Source: Branchiostoma floridae (lineage: Eukaryota > Chordata > Leptocardii > Amphioxiformes > Branchiostomatidae). From it: a DNA stretch of 64,000 bases. Numbering within the stretch: the stretch's first letter is position 1; each line of letters begins with the position of its first letter. A model generated the notes under the pieces. It made no database searches. It saw only the letters and a program-made list of their open reading frames with translations, and was not told the origin of the DNA. The stretch lies in the NCBI RefSeq assembly GCF_000003815.2, contig NC_049981.1, positions 20,244,646 to 20,308,645 of the forward strand. The letters are read 5' to 3'. Both the position numbers and the translations under genes were made by a program. Below, one piece after another: positions 38,814 to 51,570 of the stretch.

Positions 38814-39193
38814 CACCCCCATGAAACTCCTTTTCCGCCGTACGCCGAAAATATCGCCGTACCCGCTAAAAACTATCGCCGTACCCGCTAGGCTCGCCGT
38901 ACCCGCTAAAAAATATCGCCGTACCCTAAAAATCTCGCCGTACCCGTCCCTTTCCGCCGTACGAAACAGCCGACACCGCTCAGCCACAGGGCCTACTCAA
39001 ACGAAAGTCGCGTCTAAATACCCTGTACGGCAACGATACACGGTCTCAAATAGCCTATGCTATGGGAAACATCCCTGGCCACCTATCTGCCCAGCGGCGT
39101 TGTACAAATCGCACCCAATCCTGAGAACACTTCTGCAAACTGTGGTGAGAAGCGGTTTCGAGAAGCGGAAATCAACCGCGTAACCCGGAAGTG
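38814..39193 (+). repeat. Left terminal inverted repeat with GCCGTACCC subrepeats
   Basis: The outer 130 bp hold about seven copies of GCCGTAC, mostly as TCGCCGTACCCGCTAAAAA. These are candidate transposase binding sites. The 120-codon ORF across the TIR is identical in both termini and is probably not a gene. Confidence 0.9.
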
Positions 39194-39253
39194 AGCTTCG
39201 CATCATCATCACCAAGCGCACGAATAGACAACAACTTGAGCAAGACCTTGCCT
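39184..39253 (+). promoter_or_regulatory. Promoter and 5'UTR exon of the nuclease gene at the TIR inner edge
   Basis: CCCGGAAGTG (an ETS-type site) ends exactly at the inner TIR boundary. A donor CT/GTAAGTTC at 39253 matches an acceptor at 40272 just before the coding start. The same site is present in the right TIR facing the other gene. Confidence 0.5.
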
Positions 39254-40013
39254 GTAAGTTCACAATTTTATTCATAGTGCAGATATAGCATGACCCTTTT
39301 ATTCCTGCCCTTTCAGAGAGTCACTGTAACGTTTAAGATATGCCATTGCAGCGGATTTAACTAGTATATTATAACCCAGTAGCGTTTGATTTGTGGGCTG
39401 AATGGTTTGGAAGGGGGAGGGGCGATCATGAGAAATTCTTGTTAGTAGTAACATTTATTTTGAAAAGCATGCCACTAGAGGTCAACTACTAGTAATAACT
39501 GCAGTTCTTTATAAGATGTTGAATTAAGAACAAATGAAGTGTTTTAAATGACGATGATCTGAGTCAAATAAAAGTTGCATAGTTTTAATCAGCTGGCAAT
39601 TTAATAAATGGCTTGTGTCATGATCATCTTTTGTATTATCTCAGGTAATGCAACACATCAAAGAGAAGGGGTAAAAATACTTCAATGGACTTTGATTGTG
39701 CTAAATACATAGTAAAAAGACACCTGGTGTGTTGCTAGTTGACCATATGTGACTTGTAAATGTATTTGCTTTTGTCTGGATTAAAATCACAACATTCTGA
39801 TGTTGAAATTAATAGACTGGAAAATAATAAACCGAATGTCAGGAACATTTTGCATCAGTACAATCACTTAACATTGTAGAGTAACACATACAGGAACAGA
39901 TCACATGGTGTGCAACTGATTTGGTGAATGACAGATGGTTAGAAATCTCAGCTTGCATTCAATATCATTATGTGATGACTTGAGTGAATTGTGCTATTAA
40001 AGCTTGCCCCTAC

Positions 40014-40144
40014 TCTCCAAGCAGAGGTTGATGGGGAAAGTTGTGACCTTTTTCCTTTTATGCCATCTTTTTCTGAGCTAAGGCGCCAGGGACAGCTGAC
40101 AGAAAAAGATGTTACGATTTTCCCCATCAACCTCTGCTTGGAGG
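40014..40144. repeat. 131-bp long imperfect hairpin
   Basis: The outer arms pair over 25 of 26 bp (AAGCAGAGGTTGATGGGG with its complement). CATCTTTTTCTG and CAGAAAAAGATG pair further in. It lies in the 5'UTR intron of the nuclease gene inside the large transposon. Confidence 0.75.
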
Positions 40145-40297
40145 AAACTTCACACCTATGTTGGATTGAACCTGATCTGCACTGTTTTTTTACTAAGACT
40201 GTAGGTGAACATTAACTGTATTTAGTTTAATACTGAAATATTTTTGACCCACTTATCCAACTTTCATTGCAGAAAAGAACTTCCCATTGTACCAAAA

Positions 40298-43200
40298 ATG
40301 ACAAGAAAGAAATCTAAGCTGTGTCTTGGGAAGAGGGATGCAAGGACCTTCGCAAAGAGATGCCAGCCCTCAACATACAGTAGTACCCATCCCTCATTGT
40401 CTCCATGGAAATACCAGGGCCTTCACTCTGCAAGCCGGCCAAGCCCCCAGCCAAAAAGGAGGAGAGACACGACACTCACTCCCTCGTCATCTCCATTTAA
40501 GTACCAGGGCCTTCACTCTGCAAGCCGGCCAAGCCCCCAGCCAAAAAGGAGGAGAGACACGACACTCACTCCCTCGTCATCTCCATTTAAGTACCAGGGC
40601 CTTCACTCTGCAAGCCGGCCAAGCCCCCAGCCAAAAAGGAGGAGACACACGACACTCACTCCCTCGTCATCTCCACTTAAGTACCATGGCCTTCACTCTG
40701 CAAGCCGGCCAAGCCCCCAGCCAAAAAGGAGGAGATCCTTGTCCTTTGAATTCTGTCCAGGACAGCAAAGTAAGAGGTAAAGTCATTTTTCATCTTTGGT
40801 AGCAGATGGTGAGTGAAACAGTGATGATAAAGAATGATGTAATAATATTTACAGACAGATTAGTAGGATTCTAACAAAATTAGCCCTTATTGCTCTTTAT
40901 GTTTTGCTTTCAGGGATCTTCCATCAAACTTAAGCCTCTCAGAGTCAGAGTCAGATGAGTCAGAAGAGTGGGAGGATATAGACATCTGCATGAGGTAAGT
41001 TGACTTATGATTCTTACAAGTGATCTGTCCAGCTGGTTTAGGAACAAATTATGTAAAATCTGTTATTGTTACTTACTAATTATCAACGCTACATGTGTTT
41101 CATGCTAATCAACATCACCCTGTGCAACTTTATACAGCATATTTACCAGATTGTTGCCAAAGTCTTCCTTATTCCTCTCATGATATATTAACTTATGTTA
41201 TCAACTAGCATCTGAACAGTTACATCTAAACTAGTGTTGCAGCACATGGCACATCTAACACTGTCATCAAACATTGCTTTCTGTCATTGTGCATCCTGAA
41301 CAGTGTTGGGGATAATGCTGAAGACTTGAGAGAATGCAGCAATTTGTATGGTAATGGGTCTATGTTGCAATTAGTTCTGGTTCCTGTTGAACGAGTTCAG
41401 TTGAGCTCAGTTACTGTTGAGTTCAGTTACAGATAAAACAGGACCATGGCAATTCTTCTATGATGAGGTCTAATGGACTCAGTTGCTTGTATATTTTTAT
41501 TACAGATAACACTGTGTTCTGTTTTCTTTCAGTCATTTACATCTTAATTTCTAGGGCAGATGTGTATGGTGATAGTAGCTTAAATGCTTTATGAGTAAAT
41601 GAGATAATGATTAAAGTCTATTTCTATTTTCATTTAGATGGGGAACTTCTGGAGAAGGTGATGCAAGCACAGGCTGTCTTGAAGCAAAATGGAAGGCCAG
41701 ATGTTATAATGGAACTGATTGATGCTATTAACTCAGGAAACCTGGACACATCAAGATTAACGTTTCAAGTAATATATGAGACCTTGCAATTCCTCAATTC
41801 TCCAGATATAAGGGGAGTACGGTACTCTCAAATGACTCGCGACTTCTGGAAATTGGTTATGACCAAGTGTGGAGCATCAGTGATAAGAATCATGTCTGGG
41901 TGGAAAACGATGGGCAGTGCCCTGACTGCAGTCAATCGTGAGTGGGAAGGTTCTAAAGCAAGTATTGTGCTTGCTGTTCCAAGTGTAAAGGTGCTGCTAG
42001 CGCATCGGACAGACAACAATCTCCAGAACTTTCTGCCACCAGGAATCCACACAGAATTAATCACCAGCATCAGTGAAGAGAAGGGTAATGAAGGAAAGGC
42101 ATTCATTCTGGCCTTTGATGGGCGATTAGTTCAATATAACACTGGTGAAGTTGACCTGGCAGGGTTAGAGATTGAGCAGCCCACAGCTAAGCAACGGCAT
42201 GAAGCTGAAGAAATGGAAAGGGATCTGTGCAAAACTGCCAAAAGTCTTCTGGAAAGATTTTCCCCGGAGGAACTAGACACAAATCTGCAATCAATGAGAC
42301 AGATCATCACCCTTCTGTCAAGGCACATGGCAAATCTCAGAGAAATGAAAAAGAAGAAACAGTATGCCTTAAATATGGCGTTGGGGACTGTTAAAGGCGA
42401 CTGGAAAAAGTCAAAATACAGTCGCCTCATTAGCCATTTGAAAGCAGTCTCACACCAGGTGGAGGCTGTGATGCAGGTCAATGAAGAGGCCCGGGAGCAA
42501 CTGGGCAGGGCGTGTGCCTCTTTGGCAGGTAAGAATTACATATAAAAATCATGCAATATTCACATACAAGTATGTGCCATGTGTGTTAGGAACAGAAAAA
42601 GTGTTATAAAATGAAATATGTAGTATATGCCTTACTCTAGAACTGAACAGTGGTATTTGTATACAATGCCATTTTGTGTCAGTGACATGCCATTTTGTGT
42701 CAGTGACATGCCATTTTGTGTCATCTAACATCCCCATTCAGACATATCTACATGCAGCTATGAAAATTGATTCCAACTTAGGGTCATTCCGTAGAATGCA
42801 TATTGTATACCTGATCATATCACTGTTTCAATTCAAACAGGTGTACAGCACCTCTGGACTGATGTTCCCATTGTCAACATGCCTCAGCAGTCCAACTACA
42901 GAAAGCTGCAAGAGTACCCCCCAGAAGTAGAAAAGAATGAGGACACCTTGTACTGGCAGCAGCGAGGCAGGAACTGGTTTCAACTCAGAGATTCAGTTCC
43001 TGTAACAGGTATGTGTGTTTTTGCAGGATCGCATAACAGAAAACAATATGTTGACGGTTGTTTCCATCAGTAAAAAATTACTAAGCTTTCTATATACAAG
43101 GTAAAAAGACCTTAATTGAAAGTTGTTTTCTAATATTCTTATGCAGGAAGCAAGCTGCATACAGCACTTGGACTTAGCACCCTGAAGGAGGCAAGGCAGA

Positions 43201-46200
43201 TCTTTCAGAGCAAGAAAAACGGAACACCTCTTCCCGAGCCTACAGAAAAAGCCAAAGAGGCCATGAAGAAGGGGGTACAGCACGAACCCAACGCTGTGGC
43301 AACGTTTTGTGGAAAGTTCTTGCCTGCACTGTTTCCAAACTGGGAATTCCGGGAGGTGGGGTGCAAGGTGGTCAGCATAGGAGATGGGACTCACATAGTG
43401 GATAGTCCTGATGGTGCCACACACACAATGTCCAGTCATCTCCACTCCCCTGTGATGGCAGCAATAGAGATCAAGCACACTACCACTGATCTACCAAAGA
43501 GTGCAAGGCACTATAACATCATACAGTGCCTTGCGCACTGTGAGGCCCTGGATGCCGATGTATGCTATTTGCTGTACCATACAGAAAGGAGCTCAGTGAT
43601 GTATAAGGTGTCTCACAGTGTTGGCATTTGGAGCAACGTGTGCAGGCATGCCTGTGATATCTACGGCCCACAAGGCCACCCTCCCAAGCAGGTGCTCAAA
43701 GACTTGAGAGAACAGGTCAAATCATCTGCAGCTGGTGTGCAACTGGTGGCTGAATTCAGATCAGTGTATGCTGCAAATATCGGCTCCTTTGTCAGACAGG
43801 AAGACAGTCCCTACTTCTGCAAACCCTCCATGCCAGAGAATACTGCTGACACTGACAGGTGTGTAACTGATGCCATAGCTTCAACAGACAAAGCCCTGGA
43901 CTCAATCTTGGAATATCAGGAACTATTCAAACCAATGGCCAAGGAAGTGTTAGAGTTCATTGCCAGTGACACCGATCGGTGGTGGACCACAGACTCGGTG
44001 TATGGGTCACCTGTTGCCTACTTCCTAAAATCTGCTTCCTTCCCAGAAAATCAGGCAAACAAAGTCGTGGAAGCAGTGTTGCAAGAGTGCCATGATCACA
44101 ATGTTTATGTGCCAGTTACATCAGGAGATGGTGCATTTGAGTACATGGTTGCTCGTAGTGTAAATGGAAGACCTAACACCAGACTAAGCTTTCAAAAGCA
44201 CCTATGGAAAGAGGTGAGAAAGATGGACAAGAGGAACTTGACAACCATTATAACCATGTTGACAGAGGACGCTTGGTCTCCAGTCTCAGGTTGTGCCAAA
44301 GTAAAGTGTGAAAGAAATGACCATGGCTTGTCTGTTGAAAGATCTAATAAATATCCAAGCCCAAGCACTGCTACATGGGCTTTCAAGTCAAAGCCAGCTG
44401 CTACTGTCTCAGAGGAAACATCACATGACGACTGGTATAACATGTTCATTACCAGTCTTCCCGAGGAAGTGAAGGACAGCTTTGAAAACTTCTGCTCTGA
44501 CAATCCAGACCTCTTTGAAAAGCTACGATCATCAAACACATCTGGATTGTCACATACTGATGATTCTGTCGATATGACTCATGCAGTCGGGCAATTCATG
44601 GAAGACCAAAGCAAAGCAATGGAAACTGAGACCCTTGATGCTGTGTCACTAGCTACTGTCCCAGATACCAACACACGAGGAACTGTCCCAGGTACAGTAA
44701 CATCTGGAGATGACATGCCTGTAAACATTGTTCCATATGCCAGCACTGTGACACAAGGAACTGTCGCAGATACCAACACACGAGGAACAGTCACAGATAC
44801 CAACACACGAGGAACTGTCCCAGGTACAGTAACATCTGGAGATGACATGCCTGCAAACATTGTTCCATATGCCAGCACTGTGACACAAGGAACTGTCGCA
44901 GATACCAACACACGAGGAACAGTCACAGATACCAACACACGAGGAACTGTCCCAGGTACAGTAACATCTGGAGATGACATGCCTGCAAACATTGTTCCAT
45001 ATGCCAGCACTGTGACACAAGGAACTGTCACAGGATCTGTAACCCTACAAGGAACTGTCACAGATACCAGCACACAAGAAACCGTCACAGGTCCTGTTGG
45101 CACATCGTGTCTTACTGACAACACAGTGAGAGATGTACAAGCCCAGCTACTACAGATAAGGCCAGGTAAATGGCAGGGGAAGGATGTTTCTGTCGTTAAA
45201 GATACTTTGGCTGATGATGAACTGCTTAACAAATGCACTGTAGCAGAACTCAAGGAAATTCTAAAGACCATCAAGAAGTTTGCACATGGTACAGTGAAGC
45301 TCTCGGTGAAGAAGGCTCAGATCATTGAGCAGATAAGAGCCATCTCAACTGGTCTTGCTGTCAACTTCAGACAGGAACGAGTGAGGCAGCCTCTACCGCT
45401 CAAAGACCTCTGTACAAAAACTGTCAAGCAGTCTGCTGTCGTGCCCTTAGCTGCTGCATTTGCAAGCTTTGTAGGGGGAAATTGCAGGCAAGAATGGGAG
45501 AAAACAAGGTCATGCTCATGTCTTCAGATTTGTCTTGAGAAGGATACACCTCAAGAAGTCAATATGGTCTTAGACTGCTTCTACTGCCCACCTGTATCAA
45601 ACAGAGGATTTATGCAGGCCTTCGTTGTCGATCCTCATCATGTCAGGACCAACATAAGAGGTAGTGTGCTGAGAGACCAGGTTGAAGGTGTAGAGTTGAG
45701 AGCATTGCAAGAAGTAGCCTCAAGTGGGAAAACACCATTAACACCTGTGATGATCAATGAATCATTGGATATGCAGTCAAAATCCATGTGTGATATTCTG
45801 TTTTCGAATGATGTGGCCAAGGAGCTCCAACGCCTGGGACATGCAACTACTGCGGAGTTTATCACATTGGTGAGAAATAACAGCTTTTCAAACAATTTAT
45901 ATGGTGCATACCATGAATATACAAAAAATTTCTTGATCTAAAAATAGATACATGTTCTACTAATATATTTCATATTGTATCCTCGTGAGACAGAAGCAGG
46001 CTTTTCAAGCGCAAAACTTTGCATAAGCCTTGAGTGTATCTTATCAACATGAGATGATCAAAAGGAGTTTTATATTTTTTGGAAGGATATAACATCACAA
46101 GAATTTTTAAAATATTTTTGTTAACAATGGAGTGCATTGTCATTTTTACAAACAGATGGATGGATGGTACAGAGCTAATGATGTGGCAGGGATCCCCGCA

Positions 46201-49021
46201 GCAGAACGGGTACGCCTGAGACTCGCGTGAGTAGAAATACAGCATGTTGTCTCAAAACTTTAGCATTATGTATGTTACTACCTTAAAATGTAGAAAACGA
46301 CATGTTCTGACATGTCAGAAGTGATTGGTACATTAGTTTTAGTACTCCTTTATCTAACTGTGTTAGTTTACATGCATACCTTGCACATTACATTGATTAT
46401 CTATACTACATGAGTTACTAGTATTTATCTACAAAATGTATGGACATTGGGTGGTTGGCCTTGGAGTAGACCAGAATTGATTCTTTGATATGGGAATAAT
46501 GTACAAATTACTACAATTGTATTTATTCTTGTGATCAGGCTGGTAGTCTGTTTTCATTGTTGGCAGCAGTTGATGCAAGCATACATGTATTTTTCTGCAG
46601 GATGAGAGAATGGCTTCTACGAGGTGTCAACTTCGACATCTATCCACCCCCAGGCAGGTACATCCGAGGGCTGTTCTTCTCAACATGGGAGGCAGCCCTG
46701 GCACAAATTGACTTGTCAATACAGGTAGTTCTATACTCAACTAACGTTCACTTTACACAGGCTATTAAAAGCTATTTTGTAACAAGGTTTGGCAAAACTA
46801 AGTTCTGACTCGAGTCTGAGCAGATGTGACCGGAGGAAGTGATTTAATCATTGTTAAATGTTTGTCTCTCCAGTGGTTTGCCTTTATCAGTGGAATTTCA
46901 CCTTTATCAGTGGAAAGAGAGGCACTGGTGAAAGGTGGAATTACTATAGTTATTCTGAATATTATTAATCTCCAACATGTATCTATCTAAAGAAAGGTTC
47001 TCTTTTGGTCAATGTACTAAGTCTTAGGTTGAGATTTCTCCAAGGTTAATCATTGACACCACAAAATGATTGGTTGACAAAAATGGAGAAACCATTGCCT
47101 TTATTGTGTCACACTACAGCTCTATGGAATGATACCATCGGGTAACTACAACGTGAGAGCCATGGGGACACTAGTGGCAGAGCAATACTTTGGGGACCAA
47201 GCTAGGCGGACACATGAAGGGAAAAACATCCCATCTTGCCAAAAGCTGGGACACATACAAGCCCACATGGTGGAGGAGATGAGGATGAGAATGAAGCCGG
47301 AAGAGTAAGTACAATATTGACATGCAAAATTGTCAATGACATGTTTATATGTATATCTATCAGTCTATAAGGCCACACCAAATTCATTTGTTGTTTCTCG
47401 GATTTTTTTCAAAAAGTCAAGTGTTTAAGATATTACGGCTTGAATAAAAAAATAAAAAAGAACAGCCTGAGGAGTTAAATGGCATGAACCCTTCCTTTGT
47501 TTTGTTACTAATGTTTTGAATAAAAGGCATTGTTTTTAGACTGAAATTATGTGTATGTGGCTCTGAATGGTAATATTTACAGCTTTGTGATAGCAAAACC
47601 TGTATTGTTTTTCTTAGGACATAATTTTAAAAAGAAAATGGACAGGCAAATCAGAGAAGCAAGAAATAAAATTGGTGTGGCCTAAGTAACAATAATAATG
47701 ATGCAACTAAACTTAAATGTAGCTGATGCTCACCAGCATAAATGTATGTAAAAGTCACGGGTTCTACACAGGAAAGAACCAAATTCTGTTATATCATAAA
47801 TTGACAACTCCAACCAACCAAACAGAACAGTAGCTATACATACCAAGCCCTGATAGAATTTCAATATTGCTTTCTTGTTGGCTGATTTCCTGCCTTTTTC
47901 TCATTGCTGGGATTTTCTTCACATTTGCCATCTAGTATTACACTAAGAACTTGAAACAATCATAAAGCACTGAGTGTTCAGAAAAGAATGAAAGTATCAA
48001 AATTTCTCTAAGGGCCTGGCATGGAGTTTAGCAAAACGGGAACTATAACTAAGAATAAGGAAAAGTATACAATGCATACACTCTGGTGAGAATGTCTTAA
48101 AAAATATTGATACCACCAGTGAACTATTAACCCTCCTTGACACATGCCAAAAAAGAAAGAACATTGAGCACTATGGGTACAGACAACAAAACAATATCAA
48201 ATCATTTGGTGTAAGCCAAAATCCTTTATATATTGTCAGCCATTGATGTCCATGAAACAAAAGCAGGAGTCATATAACATTTAAAAAATAGCATTCAGTT
48301 GGCATAGTGTAATGCCAGCATTGTGGTATGACCACAATAACACTTATTTTCAGTTGAAATTTTCCTCATATCTGTATTTGACCACCATTTCTTTGCAATA
48401 CATTGTATTGAATTTCTATCCTGCAAGTACATTGTGATAAATTTCTAACATGCATAGGACTTATGTACTCATTTCTGATGCATTTCTTGGGTAAGCAAAA
48501 ATTATCAACAAATGAAATCATACCAATTGAATCCTCAACAGATATTAAGCCATCCTTTTACATAGAAGTCGGTCGCGGAAGACTGCATGTCTCGTGAAAA
48601 ACCTCAGCAAGCAGACATGGCTCAAAATTTTGCAAGATATTAACAGTTTATTCTTCTAAATCACTGAGCTTCATGATCTAATGAAACAAGTGTAGTAATG
48701 CAATTATTTGATTTCAGGGCCAGGGGCTTTCCCCTCAGGATGACAGGGAGTAGACCTGTGTACCCCAGTCAGAGTACGGACATCGTACTGGCACCAGAAA
48801 CAGACAACCCGCAACAGTGGGAAGCACCATGCAGACTGCAGGCTGTGACTGTCAAAGACCATCCCTTTGATATGGCATCAAGAGCAAAGCAACGGAAGAA
48901 AACACCAAAGAGTTTTTCAACAAAGCTTACTGCCCCCATGAAGGGACAGACTGGTGTGAGACAGTACCACAGGACTGATCTGTCAAAAATCCTGCCGCAT
49001 GATCGCATGGGCCTTCAGTAA
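40298..49021 (+). CDS. Large transposon protein with DDE-like block and YqaJ-type PD-(D/E)xK nuclease
   Basis: Exons 40298-40776, 40914-40994, 41555-41568, 41638-42528, 42841-43008, 43147-45869, 46156-46226, 46601-46724, 47120-47304 and 48718-49021 join in frame to 1679 aa. Residues 40-160 are four 30-aa basic repeats (PSPQPKRRR), followed by a Ser/Glu-rich acidic stretch. Residues 190-485 contain YSQMTRDFW and LAFDGRLVQYNTGEVDLAGLE, whose D352 resembles the first acid of an RNase H-fold transposase. Residues 530-680 form a YqaJ/lambda-exonuclease-like nuclease with KKGVQHEP, SPDG (D633), EIK (E652, K654) and a downstream Q671. Three 44-aa Thr/Val-rich repeats follow near 1045-1185, then an unrecognised C-terminal domain. 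It is the likely mobility protein of the 12.75-kb element, but the transposase role is inferred. The 14-nt third exon is the least certain piece. Confidence 0.85.
40412..40735 (+). repeat. 90-bp coding minisatellite, four copies
   Basis: TACCAGGGCCTTCACTCTGC recurs at 40412, 40502, 40592 and 40682 (the last with one change). The unit is 30 codons, so copy changes keep the frame. It encodes basic KRRR-containing repeats. Confidence 0.95.
44650..45080 (+). repeat. 132-bp coding repeat, three copies
   Basis: GGTACAGTAACATCTGGAGA recurs at 44691, 44823 and 44955, a period of 132 bp or 44 codons. Shorter 24-bp GTVTDTNTR subrepeats lie inside. Near identity between copies indicates recent expansion. 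Confidence 0.95.
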
Positions 49022-49485
49022 TGATATTGTAAATTTGCACTATACTTTTGTAGCATATTAAGAAAACAATCTAAACTATTTTTGAAATTCACATTTCCTT
49101 TTTTTTTGCCATGTGTAATCTTATTTCAAAGTGAAATACTGGTAGCATTGTCAAATCATTTAATGCTTTCAGTACTAATTCTGGACTTATATTCAAAGAT
49201 CCTTCATTATGAATGCATTGATTGCAATTTCTCAAAAGTGTGCATTACAACTGTACTTTTAATTAACCTTTTCTTTAATTTGTACATGGTATTTTGCCAA
49301 CTGCAATGTTAACCTTTTTTCAAAGTGGAATGATGGTACTAGTGGCCTTGATAAATTGGTTGATTGATTTGAATGCTAATTCTAAAGATCATTATCATAT
49401 TCTTATCTCAAATGATGATGATGGAAATGGTGCATACAATATAAGCAATGATGTAAAGTTGAATATAATGCAGGATGATGGTCAT

Positions 49486-50705
<1,220 letters not shown>

Positions 50706-51185
50706 TGATTGTGTACAAGTTGCATTTTTATGCTGCAATCTCATCAAGTCACCACATTGCAGTAACACAATCCCACTATGTTATAAAACACCCAGAAGTC
50801 ACATGCTAAACTCTTACAGAGATCTTATTAATTGCCCCACATTACCCTATCTATAACTATTATTATTATAACTATAGACCCATTAAGAGACCCCTGTGTA
50901 CAGACATGTCCAGACATATATCATCATTTAAACCACTGCTATTGAAAACTTTCCTGTTGTTGCATATAACGTTGACGTTATGGAAATTCATAGTAGAACG
51001 CAATTCTGGCCGGCATTTGATGTTACCATTTGTATAATGCTGCTGTTATAACGTTAATTATATAAAACCGCACATTTCACGCATTAATAGTCAAAATCTA
51101 CTTGACGTTTCACCAACCTTTTTACAACACCTCTCTGCAAGCTGAAACGGGTACCAAACAAGTTTCCCGCCACAGAGGATTGTGA

Positions 51186-51565
51186 CACTTCCGGGTTACG
51201 CGGTTGATTTCCGCTTCTCGAAACCGCTTCTCACCACAGTTTGCAGAAGTGTTCTCAGGATTGGGTGCGATTTGTACAACGCCGCTGGGCAGATAGGTGG
51301 CCAGGGATGTTTCCCATAGCATAGGCTATTTGAGACCGTGTATCGTTGCCGTACAGGGTATTTAGACGCGACTTTCGTTTGAGTAGGCCCTGTGGCTGAG
51401 CGGTGTCGGCTGTTTCGTACGGCGGAAAGGGACGGGTACGGCGAGATTTTTAGGGTACGGCGATATTTTTTAGCGGGTACGGCGAGCCTAGCGGGTACGG
51501 CGATAGTTTTTAGCGGGTACGGCGATATTTTCGGCGTACGGCGGAAAAGGAGTTTCATGGGGGTG
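51186..51565 (-). repeat. Right terminal inverted repeat
   Basis: This 380-bp inverted copy of 38814-39193 includes the GCCGTACCC subrepeats and the inner CCGGAAGTG site, here facing the zinc-finger gene. Confidence 0.9.
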
Positions 51566-51570
51566 TAACT

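Noticed and set aside
38821-39183. 120-codon ORF, identical in left TIR and (reversed) in right TIR
   Set aside because: It lies wholly within the terminal repeats, is built from the GCCGTACCC array, and resembles no protein. Its identity follows from the TIR identity.
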